From an uncultured Senegalimassilia sp. (GTDB lineage: Bacteria; Actinomycetota; Coriobacteriia; Coriobacteriales; Eggerthellaceae): a stretch of DNA of 64,000 nt. The position numbers and the translations under genes were made by a program. Location: positions 1 to 64,000 of the forward strand of contig NZ_CABQJR010000003.1 of the NCBI RefSeq assembly GCF_902464545.1, given 5' to 3'. This document shows positions 25,150 to 33,845 of this stretch, piece after piece. The notes below the pieces were generated by a model. It had not been told where the DNA came from, did no database searches, and saw only the letters and a list, made by a program, of their open reading frames with translations. The first letter of the stretch is position 1; the number at the start of each line of letters is the position of its first letter.

Positions 25150-26151
25150 GTGGGATTTTTCGACGGCCTCAGGAAAGATAAAAAACAAGCTGAGCCGGTT
25201 CAGCAGGAACAACGCGTACAGGAAGATACCGTTGAGGATGAGATAGCCATCGAGCACATCGAAGTGGTCGAGCGCGACCCTCATAGCTCGACTGAGCTTG
25301 AGCCTGAGCCTGTTGAATCTCGCCCCGAGATCGAGCCTACGCCTATTCGCTCCTACCGCGATAAGAAGCCGGTGAAGCATGTGGTCGGCCAGACGAAGAT
25401 CATGGCGATCATCAATCAGAAGGGCGGTGTGGGCAAGTCCACCACTGCAATCAACCTTTCTGCTGCGCTTGGTGAGATGGGCAAGCAGGTTCTTCTCGTC
25501 GACCTTGATCCTCAGGGTAATTCCTCGAGCGGTTTAGGTGTTGAGAAGAGCCAGGTGCAGAATTGCATCTATGATGTGCTGCTCAACGATGTCCCCGTCG
25601 AAGAAGTCATCATCCCCGATGTGTGCGAGGGTTTGGACTTGGTTCCGGCGACCATCAACCTTGCCGGTGCTGAGGTCGAGCTGGTTTCCGAGATGGCGCG
25701 CGAGAATCGCCTTAAGGATGCAATTGGAGCTCTTCGCGGTAAGTATGATTACATTTTCATCGACTGCCCCCCTTCTCTGGGTCTGCTGACGGTTAATGCC
25801 TTGGTTGCCGCCGATAAGCTGCTTATCCCCATTCAGTGCGAGTTCTATGCACTGGAAGGCGTGACAAAACTCCTTGATTCAATGAAACGTGTCAAAACTC
25901 GCCTGAACCCCACGCTGGATATCTATGGCGTGCTCATGACCATGTACGACGGTCGTACCACGCTGTCCCGCCAAGTGGTCGAGGAGGTGCGCAGCTATTT
26001 CGGGCGATTGGTGTTCGAAACGCTGATTCCCCGCACTGTGAAACTCTCCGAGGCTCCTAGCTTCGGTCAACCGATAACCCTGTACGACCCTTCAGGTAAA
26101 GGTGCCCAGTCGTACATGAGTCTTGCTAAGGAAGTGATTGCCCGTGGCTAG
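25150..26151 (+). CDS. parA: Chromosome partitioning ATPase ParA
   Basis: Deviant Walker ATPase that moves ParB-bound origins. The start is GTG after GAAAGGGGGTTCCT. Residues 1-83 are a long charged extension beginning MGFFDGLRKDKK, not part of the ParA fold. The deviant Walker A is KGGVGKST (91-98), with LLVDLDPQGN as switch I and IFIDCPPSLG as Walker B. Total 333 residues, against about 255-280 for Soj-type proteins. Its 3' end overlaps parB by eight bases. With ParB and the parS sites in this window it forms the segregation system. Confidence 0.96.
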   Translation: MGFFDGLRKDKKQAEPVQQEQRVQEDTVEDEIAIEHIEVVERDPHSSTELEPEPVESRPEIEPTPIRSYRDKKPVKHVVGQTKIMAIINQKGGVGKSTTAINLSAALGEMGKQVLLVDLDPQGNSSSGLGVEKSQVQNCIYDVLLNDVPVEEVIIPDVCEGLDLVPATINLAGAEVELVSEMARENRLKDAIGALRGKYDYIFIDCPPSLGLLTVNALVAADKLLIPIQCEFYALEGVTKLLDSMKRVKTRLNPTLDIYGVLMTMYDGRTTLSRQVVEEVRSYFGRLVFETLIPRTVKLSEAPSFGQPITLYDPSGKGAQSYMSLAKEVIARG

Positions 26152-27322
26152 GAATGGTCGTGGTGGTCTTGGTCGTGGTCTAAATTCGTTGCTGGGCGGT
26201 GCCTATGAGGAGGCTATTCCTCAGGAAGAGCCGCAACGTGTGCGGGTGGAGCCGGAGCAGCCGCAGCAGTCTCAGCCGAAGCCTCAGTCTGAGCGAGAAG
26301 TGATCCGCGAGACCGTTCCCGCGCAAAAATCACCTGAGCCTCGGACGGCTCGCGAAGCTGTTCCCTCCTCTTCCTATGAGGAGCAGGAGCCTGAGTCTAT
26401 TGTCGATAACGGTGTCGAGGTCACTATCAAGGGAGTTGCCCAGCGCGTTGCGCGCCCTGCTGTTCAGGAAGTGGTTGAGCGCACGATAGCGCCTTCTGCT
26501 GCTGCACAAAACGATGGCGATGGGCAATCTCGTGAAGTGAATGAAGTTGATATCAACGCTATCGCTCCTAACCCCGATCAGCCTCGTACGAATTTCAAGC
26601 GCGAAGAGCTGGAGGAGCTTTCCGCTTCCATCCAGAAAGACGGGCTTTTGCAGCCGATTTTGGTGCGTCCGCTCGAGGATGGTACCTACCAGATCATCGC
26701 CGGTGAGCGTCGTTGGCAGGCATCGAAGCTGGCTGGTTTGCAACAAGTGCCCATTCGGGTAAAAGAAGCTAGCGACGATAAGGCTCTGGAGCTTGCGCTT
26801 ATCGAGAATATCCAGCGTTCCGATCTCAATCCCATTGAGGAAGCGTACGGCTATCGCCGCATGATGGAGCGTCTGAACATGACGCAGGCCGAGGTTGCTC
26901 AAGCCATGTCGAAGGGTCGTTCCACGGTTGCGAACGCTTTGCGCCTGTTGGAGCTTCCTGAGGAGGCTCAGCAGTTGCTGTTCGAGGAGAAGATTACCGC
27001 CGGCCACGCACGAGCTATTCTTTCCATCCCTACGAAAGAAGGACGCGAGCGCCTGACGCGTAAGCTGGTTGAGGAAAAGCTGTCCGTTCGCGAAGCCGAG
27101 GCTTTGGCTCGCTTGTTCTCTGGTAAGAAAAATGAGAATGCTAAGCCGAAGACTCCTGTGCCGAAGGAATACCGAAAGGTTGCCCGTACGCTTAAGGATG
27201 TTCTAGATACGCCGGTTAAGGTGAAATCCGTCAACGGTAAGAACAAGATTGAAATCGAGTTCAAGGATGAAGACGATCTTGAGCGTTTGTTCAAGGGCAT
27301 TCTTGCTTCGAACCTCGCATAA
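26144..27322 (+). CDS. parB: Chromosome partitioning protein ParB
   Basis: CTP-dependent DNA clamp that loads at parS and spreads. The start chosen is the GTG giving VARNGRGGLGRGL, nine bases after AAGGAAG inside parA; a TTG two codons earlier is less well spaced. Residues 1-130 start with the ParA-stimulating basic segment and continue into a disordered Pro/Gln/Glu stretch. The N-domain has PNPDQPRTNF and the C/GERR-type CTP motif GERRWQASKLAG. The helix-turn-helix is MTQAEVAQAMSKGRSTVANALRLL (split across the central domain). The C-terminal dimer domain closes the protein. 392 residues. Confidence 0.97.
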   Translation: MARNGRGGLGRGLNSLLGGAYEEAIPQEEPQRVRVEPEQPQQSQPKPQSEREVIRETVPAQKSPEPRTAREAVPSSSYEEQEPESIVDNGVEVTIKGVAQRVARPAVQEVVERTIAPSAAAQNDGDGQSREVNEVDINAIAPNPDQPRTNFKREELEELSASIQKDGLLQPILVRPLEDGTYQIIAGERRWQASKLAGLQQVPIRVKEASDDKALELALIENIQRSDLNPIEEAYGYRRMMERLNMTQAEVAQAMSKGRSTVANALRLLELPEEAQQLLFEEKITAGHARAILSIPTKEGRERLTRKLVEEKLSVREAEALARLFSGKKNENAKPKTPVPKEYRKVARTLKDVLDTPVKVKSVNGKNKIEIEFKDEDDLERLFKGILASNLA

Positions 27323-27348
27323 AGGGTTTCGACTTTCGAGCAAAACAA

Positions 27349-27382
27349 ACGAGCCGACGTTTTCATCGTCGGCTCGTTTTTT
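27349..27382 (+). terminator. Terminator after parB
   Basis: 11-bp stem ACGAGCCGACG / CGTCGGCTCGT followed by TTTTT. It also lies at the 3' end of the convergent rlmN gene. Confidence 0.92.
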
Positions 27383-27417
27383 GTTTAGCGGGTGGTTGTG
27401 CGTTGCATTGTCGGTGA

Positions 27418-28458
27418 TTATTGCTGTCCGTTCGTGAACGTGTTCTTCAGCTGTCCGCAGGCACCGGCGATATCGGATCCCCTGGAATCTCGCAAGGTGG
27501 TCTCTATCCCATGACGACCTGTTTCGGCGATCCATTTGTCGATGGTTTTGGAAGCGCTTGGCTTATACGGTGATTCCGGAATCGAGTTGATGGGAATCAG
27601 ATTGATATGGCAAAGCAAGCCCTTACAGAAGTCCAACAACGCCGTCAGGTCCGCATCGGTGTCGTTGATGCCGTCGATCATGATGTATTCGAACGTGACG
27701 CGACGATTCGTTTTCTCGATATAGCGCAGCAGGCTTTGCTTAAGCTTTGGCAAAGGGAAGCCGCTCGTTTTAGGCATCAGCTCAAGACGTACGTTCTGTC
27801 GCGCTGCATGAAGGGAGACAGCAAGTGTGAATTGCTCGGGTTCTTCCGCAAAACGGTCGATTCCAGGAATGATGCCGCACGTGGAGATGCAGATATGGCG
27901 CGCTCCGATACCCAAGCCCTTTTCGTCGTTGATGATGCGCAGCGCGTTCAAGACGTTGTCGTAGTTCAGCAGCGGTTCGCCCTGCCCCATGCCGACGACA
28001 TTGGTCACACGGCGTCCCATAAGGCGCTGAACCGTGACTATCTGGTCGACGATCTCGCCTGCGGATAAATTGCGCGTAAGGCCTTCTTTTCCCGTTGCGC
28101 AAAACGCGCATGCCATGGGGCAGCCAGCTTGTGTGGAGAAGCAGACTGTAAGACGGTCGCCGTTGCGCGACGGGATGGCAACGGTTTCAACGCATACGCC
28201 GTCGTGGTATTCCAGGAGCAGCTTGTGGGTGCCGTCGTTGGAAACAGCCTCCTCAAGTACGTTGGGTACGTACAGCGGATACTCCTTGGAAAGCTGATTT
28301 CGAAGCTTTGCAGGCAGGTTGGTCATATCGTCGTAGCTTTGAGCACCTTTGTTGTAAAGCCACTCGTAAAGCTGCTTCGCGCGAAAAGATGGTTGACTGA
28401 GCTCCTTCATGAGAGGGGCCAGGTCGCTTTGGGTAAAGTTTTTGATTGGTGTATTCAT
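27418..28458 (-). CDS. rlmN: Dual-specificity RNA methyltransferase RlmN
   Basis: Radical SAM enzyme that methylates C2 of A2503 in 23S rRNA and of A37 in some tRNAs. The Fe-S motif is CPMACAFCATG, followed by GEPLLNYDNVLNAL, and the N-terminal RlmN domain has PSFRAKQLYEWLY. The start is given as MNTPIKN (346 residues). An ATG three codons upstream overlaps a TATAAT that fits a -10 element, which would make this a leaderless mRNA starting at or near the chosen ATG. It runs against its neighbours and head-on to replication. A perfect parS lies immediately upstream of the -10. Confidence 0.94.
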   Translation of the reverse strand: MNTPIKNFTQSDLAPLMKELSQPSFRAKQLYEWLYNKGAQSYDDMTNLPAKLRNQLSKEYPLYVPNVLEEAVSNDGTHKLLLEYHDGVCVETVAIPSRNGDRLTVCFSTQAGCPMACAFCATGKEGLTRNLSAGEIVDQIVTVQRLMGRRVTNVVGMGQGEPLLNYDNVLNALRIINDEKGLGIGARHICISTCGIIPGIDRFAEEPEQFTLAVSLHAARQNVRLELMPKTSGFPLPKLKQSLLRYIEKTNRRVTFEYIMIDGINDTDADLTALLDFCKGLLCHINLIPINSIPESPYKPSASKTIDKWIAETGRHGIETTLRDSRGSDIAGACGQLKNTFTNGQQ

Positions 28459-28465
28459 GCGGGTC

Positions 28466-28471
28466 ATTATA
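28466..28471 (-). promoter_or_regulatory. Putative rlmN -10 element abutting parS
   Basis: TATAAT on the minus strand, eight bases upstream of the chosen rlmN ATG. The 16-bp parS occupies the spacer position just upstream (28474-28489). No good -35 hexamer is visible. Confidence 0.5.
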
Positions 28472-28473
28472 CC

Positions 28474-28489
28474 TGTTTCACGTGAAACA
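28474..28489. other. parS: parS site (perfect)
   Basis: Exact TGTTTCACGTGAAACA in the rlmN-ddl divergent promoter region. Confidence 0.95.
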
Positions 28490-28534
28490 TCAGCGCTTAC
28501 CTTGCATGCTGCGAAGCCCGTGTTCTGGTTTTGC

Positions 28535-28540
28535 TATACT
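28535..28540 (+). promoter_or_regulatory. ddl extended -10 promoter
   Basis: TATACT preceded by TGC, an extended -10, 36 bases before the ddl start. Confidence 0.6.
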
Positions 28541-28576
28541 GCAGCAATACGATCTCTAAAGGAGAAAGAAGGAGTC

Positions 28577-29530
28577 ATGTCTTCAAGTATCGATCCTCGT
28601 TCTTGCCGTGTTGCTCTTTTGTGTGGCGGTAAAAGCAACGAGCGTGAAATTTCCTTGGCATCCGGTAAGGGTGCTCGCGAAGCTTTGGAGACGGCGGGCT
28701 TTTCCGTCACCGATATCGATCCGGCGAATAAGGAAGACCTGAAGCGTTTGATCGAGGAACCGTTCGATGTGGCATTCCTTTGCTTGCATGGCAAATATGG
28801 CGAAGACGGTACGGTGCAGGGTTTGCTCGATATCGTCGGTATTCCCTACACGTGCTCTGGAGTATGGTCGAGCGCGCTTGCCATGGATAAGGTGAAGGCG
28901 AAGGTCTTCTACGAGCGCGAGGGTATTCCCACTCCTCCGTCCTTGACGGTTAACAAGGGTGACAAAGTGGATATCCAGCAGGTTATCTCGTCTATGGGCG
29001 AGAAGGTCGTCGTGAAGCCCGGTACCGAGGGTAGCGCTATCGGCGTGTTCATCGTAGAAGGTGCGGAAGCTATCGAAGACGCTTTGCAGAAAGCGCTCGA
29101 TATCGATGATGAGGTACTTATCGAGCGTTATATCAAGGGCCGTGAATTTACTGTCGCCGTTTTGGGGAACCATGAGCCGAAGGCTATGCCCGTTATCGAA
29201 ATCGTTCCCAAGAGCGATTTCTACGACTTTGAGTCGAAGTATGCCGTGGGCGGCTCTCAGCATATCTGCCCTGCTCGCATTCCTGATGACGTGACGAAGG
29301 TCATGCAGCGCGAGGCGGAGAACGCTCACAAGGCGCTCTCGTGCAGCGGCACCTCTCGCACCGATTTCATCTTGGAAGAAAACGGTGATTGCTGGGCGTT
29401 GGAAACGAACACCATTCCTGGTATGACGGCAACGTCCCTTCTTCCCGATGCCGCTCGCGCCGCAGGCATGACCTTCCCCGAGCTGTGCACCAAGCTTATC
29501 GAGCTTGCTTTGGAAGAGCCTGTGCGATAA
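28577..29530 (+). CDS. ddl: D-alanine--D-alanine ligase
   Basis: ATP-grasp enzyme that makes the D-Ala-D-Ala dipeptide of peptidoglycan. The start is MSSSIDPRSCRVALL, with GAAGGAGTC ahead. 317 residues, normal for the family. Visible motifs are LLCGGKSNEREISL at the N-terminus, HGKYGEDGTVQGLL, VVKPGTEGSAIGV for ATP binding, and the metal-binding end ALETNTIPGMT. It stands alone, divergent from rlmN and followed by a long hairpin. Confidence 0.96.
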   Translation: MSSSIDPRSCRVALLCGGKSNEREISLASGKGAREALETAGFSVTDIDPANKEDLKRLIEEPFDVAFLCLHGKYGEDGTVQGLLDIVGIPYTCSGVWSSALAMDKVKAKVFYEREGIPTPPSLTVNKGDKVDIQQVISSMGEKVVVKPGTEGSAIGVFIVEGAEAIEDALQKALDIDDEVLIERYIKGREFTVAVLGNHEPKAMPVIEIVPKSDFYDFESKYAVGGSQHICPARIPDDVTKVMQREAENAHKALSCSGTSRTDFILEENGDCWALETNTIPGMTATSLLPDAARAAGMTFPELCTKLIELALEEPVR

Positions 29531-29965
29531 ACGGGTTTGTGCGGAAAAGTCTGTTTGGCAATCGATCGAAACGATTGGCTATCTACGAACGGATGACTAA
29601 AAGCGATTCAATGGCATCCATGAGAAATGGAAGTCGTTGGATAAAGAATGAGTGACAAACAGAGGGGGCTGATCCCGGAAGCGTTCCGGGATCAGCCCCC
29701 TCTTACTGTAGCTTGGCGTCTTGCGGTGTCCAGCGGGTCGCATAGCGTTGAAGTTGATTTCAGGACCGCGCCTTATTCACGGAGCAGGCAATCATGTTGT
29801 TCATCGATTCAGAGGTTGAACTTTATGCAGGGACTCGAGATTGAATAGTCTTGCAATAAAACATTATGTCGTCCTGCGGCAGGATGAACTCCGTAGTGTT
29901 AGGCAAACCCTTGAAACTTCCTTTAAGAAAGCCATTGGCTAGTTAAGATCGGTGAAGGAATGTGG
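29531..29965. other. Intergenic region after ddl
   Basis: 435 bases between two convergent genes. Apart from the long hairpin annotated separately I see no gene: short open frames lack ribosome binding sites and protein-like composition. The base composition is less GC-rich than the flanks. Confidence 0.6.
29661..29703. terminator. 20-bp perfect hairpin between ddl and orphan gene
   Basis: Arms 29661-29680 and 29684-29703 are perfect 20-bp complements around a GCG loop. This is a very stable stem between convergent genes. No long T-run follows on either side (TCTTACTG on plus, CTGTTTGT on minus). It probably acts as a shared terminator. Confidence 0.75.
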
Positions 29966-30610
29966 CTAGAACAGCCCACAGCTTTTCAATCCGAATACCG
30001 CCAATGCGACCAGCGCTAACAGGAATGCCCAGCTGATCAAAAAACAGCCCTTGTTCCCTTCTCTGCTTTTCTGGACCATCAGGTCGGTGAAGCCACGGGA
30101 TTTCTTGAGGATGGCGGTATGGCTGTCGCCCTTGGGCATGTCGGCTCGCTGCGAAGGCTGCCAGGTTCCGTGAGAATCGAGAATCGATTGCACACCCTGG
30201 TTCTTGATGTCGATGCGTGGGCGTATGCCTTGCGAAAGCGACTTCATGGTCGTGCGCATGAAGATATCGAAATCCGATTGATGCACTTTGTCGTAGCAGA
30301 AGAGGGCGACCTCGCCCCAGTAGAAACCCGGTTCCGGTTGATCGGTGAAAGCTACGAACGATAAGACGGCATGCATTTCCCAGCTTTTAGCGGCTAACAG
30401 GTTGAGTTTGTGGGACGTTTGCTCATCAAGGTAGCCCAATACATCGCCGTAATCGTTCACGACCCATGCGCGCGTTTGGCCTTCCAAGGGTTTGAATTCG
30501 ATATTGAAAACGTCGCCGATGATGCAATTCGATCCAAGCAGAATCGCCGCATCTTTCTTGGAAGTGGTGTCAAAGCGGGCATATGCGCCGAAATAGCAAT
30601 CAGGCAGCAT
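29966..30610 (-). CDS. Orphan tail-anchored membrane protein
   Basis: I do not recognise this 214-residue protein. The start is MLPDCYFGAYARFD, seven bases after TAGGAG; upstream in-frame codons have no such site. Residues 1-170 look like a soluble globular domain (GDVFNIEFKPLEGQTRAWVV, GYLDEQTSHKLNLL, GFYWGEVALFCY). A polar linker follows. The last 25 residues contain one hydrophobic helix (CFLISWAFLLALVALAVFGL) followed by KSCGLF, so it is probably anchored by its C-terminus with the body in the cytoplasm. It runs against the neighbouring genes and appears monocistronic. Confidence 0.75.
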   Translation of the reverse strand: MLPDCYFGAYARFDTTSKKDAAILLGSNCIIGDVFNIEFKPLEGQTRAWVVNDYGDVLGYLDEQTSHKLNLLAAKSWEMHAVLSFVAFTDQPEPGFYWGEVALFCYDKVHQSDFDIFMRTTMKSLSQGIRPRIDIKNQGVQSILDSHGTWQPSQRADMPKGDSHTAILKKSRGFTDLMVQKSREGNKGCFLISWAFLLALVALAVFGLKSCGLF

Positions 30611-30765
30611 GGGATCTCCTATCTGAAATGAAGTGAAAAAAGCGTAACACAAACGAAGAAGCGGAATACCCGGCATCCATCGATGCCGGCTGACTTACAA
30701 TAAGAAGGTTACAAAGTGATAGAAGCAAACATGGAAGCATCCATGTGGGAGATAAGGAATATGCC

Positions 30766-33700
30766 GTGCGTGGTGATTTGCTCGCGTATATCAGTGATGG
30801 AACCCCTCAGGCGATCGTCGATCGCTATGCATCGCTTGCTGATGCTTCGAAAGAATGCGATTATGGTGAGCTTGACCGCGATATCGTCGTTATAGACACC
30901 GAGACAACCGGCTTCTCGTTCAATCACGACGAGTTGACGCAGATTGCGGCCGCCCGCATGGATAAGGGCGAGATAGTCGATTGGTTCGTAACGTTCGTAA
31001 ACCCCGGAAAGCCTATTCCGGAAGATGTTGCGCACTTGACCAATATTCACGATGAGGATGTTGCCGATGCTCCTTCTCCTGAAGAAGCGCTTGCGCAGCT
31101 TGCCGAATTCGTTGGTGACTCGAAGCTTGTGGCCCATAATGCCGCCTTCGATCGTACCTTCACCACGCGACATCCAAGCGGCTATCCTTTGCTGGAGAAC
31201 ATCTGGCTTGATTCTTTGGATCTTGCTCGCATTGCTCTTCCCCGCCTGAAATCCCATCGACTTATCGACTTGGTTCGCACCTTCGGGGCACCGGTTTCCA
31301 CGCATCGCGCAGATGATGACGTTGCTGCTACGTGCGCCGTGTTCCGTATTTTGCTGGCTGCAGTGGATGCCATGCCGAAGCCCCTTGTGGCTAAAATCGC
31401 ATCCCTTGCAACGCCTGAGCAATGGGAAACCCAGGTTGTTTTCCAGTACTTCGCCGACCATTCCGGTGATGCTGCCGACGTGGCGTCCGATGAAGCTGCC
31501 TTGATCGAAGATGCTGCGCATGACATTGTTTCACGTGAAACAAACGGGGGGCAGCTCTCATGGGCAACGAGTCAGCTGGATCTGTTCTCGCTGCAATCCA
31601 TTCGCCGTGATCGTCTTCGTAAGATTGAAAACAGGCCGAAGGTCGATGCCGATGCGATTGCCTCCGATCCTATGCGCAGTATGGAGTACCCCACTGCCGA
31701 GGAGATTGCCAAGGCCTTCAGCCAAGAGGGTCTTGTGGGCAACCTGTATAAGAATTACGAGCCGCGCGCCGAGCAGCGAGACATGAGCACTTCGGTGCGT
31801 AACGCATTCGCTTCTGGGGACAATCTTGTGGTTGAAGCTGGAACCGGCGTCGGTAAATCCATGGCGTATCTGGTTCCTTTGGCGCTTACCGCGCAGAGGA
31901 ACGGTATTACCGTCGGTGTGGCAACCAAAACGAATGCTCTGCTTGATCAGCTGGTATTCAAAGAGGTTCCCGCTCTTGCGAAGGCATTGCGCGCATCCGA
32001 TCCCGACGCAAAGCCTTTGACGTGTGCGCCGTTGAAGGGCTTCTCCCACTATCCTTGTCTTCGCAAGATTCGCAGCGTGGTGGATGACGGCGCTGCGATG
32101 AAGGAGGTTCAGGGCAAAGAGCTGTCGCAGGCCCCTGCGATGGCGGCGCTGCTTTCGTTTATCGAGCAAACGGAATATGACGATATCGATGGCTTGAAGC
32201 TTGATTATCGTTTGCTGCCGCGAAAGGTGATCACGACAAGCAGCCAGGAATGCCTTCGCCGCAAGTGCCCGTTCTTCGGCAACCTGTGCTTCGTCCACGG
32301 GGCGCGCAAGCGTGCCGAAGCTGCGGATATCCTGGTTACCAATCATAGCCTGCTGTTTTGCGACATGGCCGCCGACGGTGGTTTGCTGCCGCCGGTTCGC
32401 TACTGGGCGGTTGATGAGGCCCATGGTGCCGAAAGTGAAGCGCGCCGTGCTTTCTCCATTGAACTCGATGCCGAGAATATCCTCCGAGAGGCTCGCCGAG
32501 TAGCGGCAGATGATGCTCGCAGGAACGTGTTCTCCCGCGCGGAACGCCGTGTGGTCCTGAACGGCACGAAAGAGGAAAGCGAAACGCTATTCTATACGCT
32601 CACGCAAAAAGGCAAGAGTGCGGGCGAGGCGTATCGTCAGACTGCTGAAGCCTTCTGCGCCAGCCTGAAGGGTCTGCTGTTCTTCGATACGAACCGGCAT
32701 GGGCGCGGCTATGAGATCGTTGAACTGTGGGTGAACAGCGATATCCGGAGTTCCGCCACGTTCGGCGACATCGTGGACAAGGGTGTCGCGATGAGAGAAT
32801 CTGCCGAGAAGCTGATTGCAGCTTGTCAGAACCTGGTGGCGTATCTTGAGGACATCGAGAATGCAGCTGCGATACAGCGCGAGATAGCCGCGATGGCCAT
32901 CGACTTGAAGGAGCAGGTCAATGCGGTGCAGGTGATCCTCGAAGACCCCAACGAAAGCTATGCGTACGCTGCAACGCTGTGCCGGAAGAAGGACCGCGTC
33001 GGCGAAAAGCTGCAAGGCATGCCCGTTAACGTCGGCGGAAAGCTGAACGATACGCTGTATGCTTCCACGCATTCGGTGGTGTTCGCGTCGGCAACGCTGT
33101 CTGTCAACGGCAGCTTCGATGGCTTCACGAACGCTATGGGTCTGGGTCAAGGAGAGTTCTCGCCGGTCAAAACCTGTCAGCTTGATTCCAGCTACGACTT
33201 CGACAAAAACATGACGGTGTACGTTGTTGCCGATATGCCCGAGCCGAACGAGCCGAGCTATATGGCCACCTTGCAAAAGTTCCTTGTCGAGGCGCATAAA
33301 GCGCAGCAAGGTTCGATGCTCACGCTATTTACGAACCGTCGCGAGATGGAGCGTTGCTTCGACTATGTTCAGCCTGAACTGAAAAGCGATGATTTGCGCT
33401 TGGTGTGCCAAAAGTGGGGCGTGTCGGTGAAGGGTCTGCGCGATGACTTCCTTGCTGATGAGCACTTGTCGCTGTTCGCGCTGAAAAGCTTCTGGGAAGG
33501 GTTCGATGCCCCGGGTGCAACCCTGAAAGGCGTCGTTATCCCGAAGCTCCCCTTCATGAAGCCGACCGATCCGCTCTCTTGCGAGCGTGCGGAACGCGAT
33601 GACCAAGCTTGGCGACATTATGTGCTTCCCGCGGCGGTGCTCGAGGTAAAGCAGGCGGCTGGTCGATTGATCCGTCGTGCCGATGACACCGGCGCGCTGA

Positions 33701-33831
33701 TTCTCGCAGATCACAGGTTGGTTTCGAAGAGCTACGGGAAAGTGTTCCTGAACTCCTTGCCAAGCAGCAACATCAAAGTGCTGTCTGCTGCCCGGATCGT
33801 TGCTGAATTGGCGGCAACGAACCGAGGCTGA
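30766..33831 (+). CDS. dinG: DinG-type exonuclease-helicase
   Basis: XPD-like superfamily 2 helicase with an N-terminal DnaQ-type 3'-5' exonuclease. The start chosen is the GTG of (M)RGDLLAYIS, six bases after AAGGAA; a GTG seven codons earlier lacks a site. 1021 residues. The exonuclease has VIDTETTGF (D44, E46) and HNAAFDRT. Walker A is AGTGVGKSMAYL near 358 and the DEAH box is VDEAHGAE near 548. Between them four Cys (YPCLRK and QECLRRKCPFFGNLC) match the XPD/DinG Fe-S cluster. Motif VI is QAAGRLIRRADDTG. Firmicute DinG with this exonuclease domain can be a nuclease rather than a helicase. A parS lies in the linker between the domains. Confidence 0.92.
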   Translation: MRGDLLAYISDGTPQAIVDRYASLADASKECDYGELDRDIVVIDTETTGFSFNHDELTQIAAARMDKGEIVDWFVTFVNPGKPIPEDVAHLTNIHDEDVADAPSPEEALAQLAEFVGDSKLVAHNAAFDRTFTTRHPSGYPLLENIWLDSLDLARIALPRLKSHRLIDLVRTFGAPVSTHRADDDVAATCAVFRILLAAVDAMPKPLVAKIASLATPEQWETQVVFQYFADHSGDAADVASDEAALIEDAAHDIVSRETNGGQLSWATSQLDLFSLQSIRRDRLRKIENRPKVDADAIASDPMRSMEYPTAEEIAKAFSQEGLVGNLYKNYEPRAEQRDMSTSVRNAFASGDNLVVEAGTGVGKSMAYLVPLALTAQRNGITVGVATKTNALLDQLVFKEVPALAKALRASDPDAKPLTCAPLKGFSHYPCLRKIRSVVDDGAAMKEVQGKELSQAPAMAALLSFIEQTEYDDIDGLKLDYRLLPRKVITTSSQECLRRKCPFFGNLCFVHGARKRAEAADILVTNHSLLFCDMAADGGLLPPVRYWAVDEAHGAESEARRAFSIELDAENILREARRVAADDARRNVFSRAERRVVLNGTKEESETLFYTLTQKGKSAGEAYRQTAEAFCASLKGLLFFDTNRHGRGYEIVELWVNSDIRSSATFGDIVDKGVAMRESAEKLIAACQNLVAYLEDIENAAAIQREIAAMAIDLKEQVNAVQVILEDPNESYAYAATLCRKKDRVGEKLQGMPVNVGGKLNDTLYASTHSVVFASATLSVNGSFDGFTNAMGLGQGEFSPVKTCQLDSSYDFDKNMTVYVVADMPEPNEPSYMATLQKFLVEAHKAQQGSMLTLFTNRREMERCFDYVQPELKSDDLRLVCQKWGVSVKGLRDDFLADEHLSLFALKSFWEGFDAPGATLKGVVIPKLPFMKPTDPLSCERAERDDQAWRHYVLPAAVLEVKQAAGRLIRRADDTGALILADHRLVSKSYGKVFLNSLPSSNIKVLSAARIVAELAATNRG
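31527..31542. other. parS: parS site inside dinG
   Basis: Exact TGTTTCACGTGAAACA within the coding sequence, in the exonuclease-helicase linker (encodes part of DIVSRETNGG). Confidence 0.95.
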
Positions 33832-33845
33832 ACCTGGCGGCGTAT

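Noticed and set aside
29648..29848. 66-residue open frame after ddl
   Set aside because: It runs straight through the 20-bp hairpin and has no ribosome binding site.
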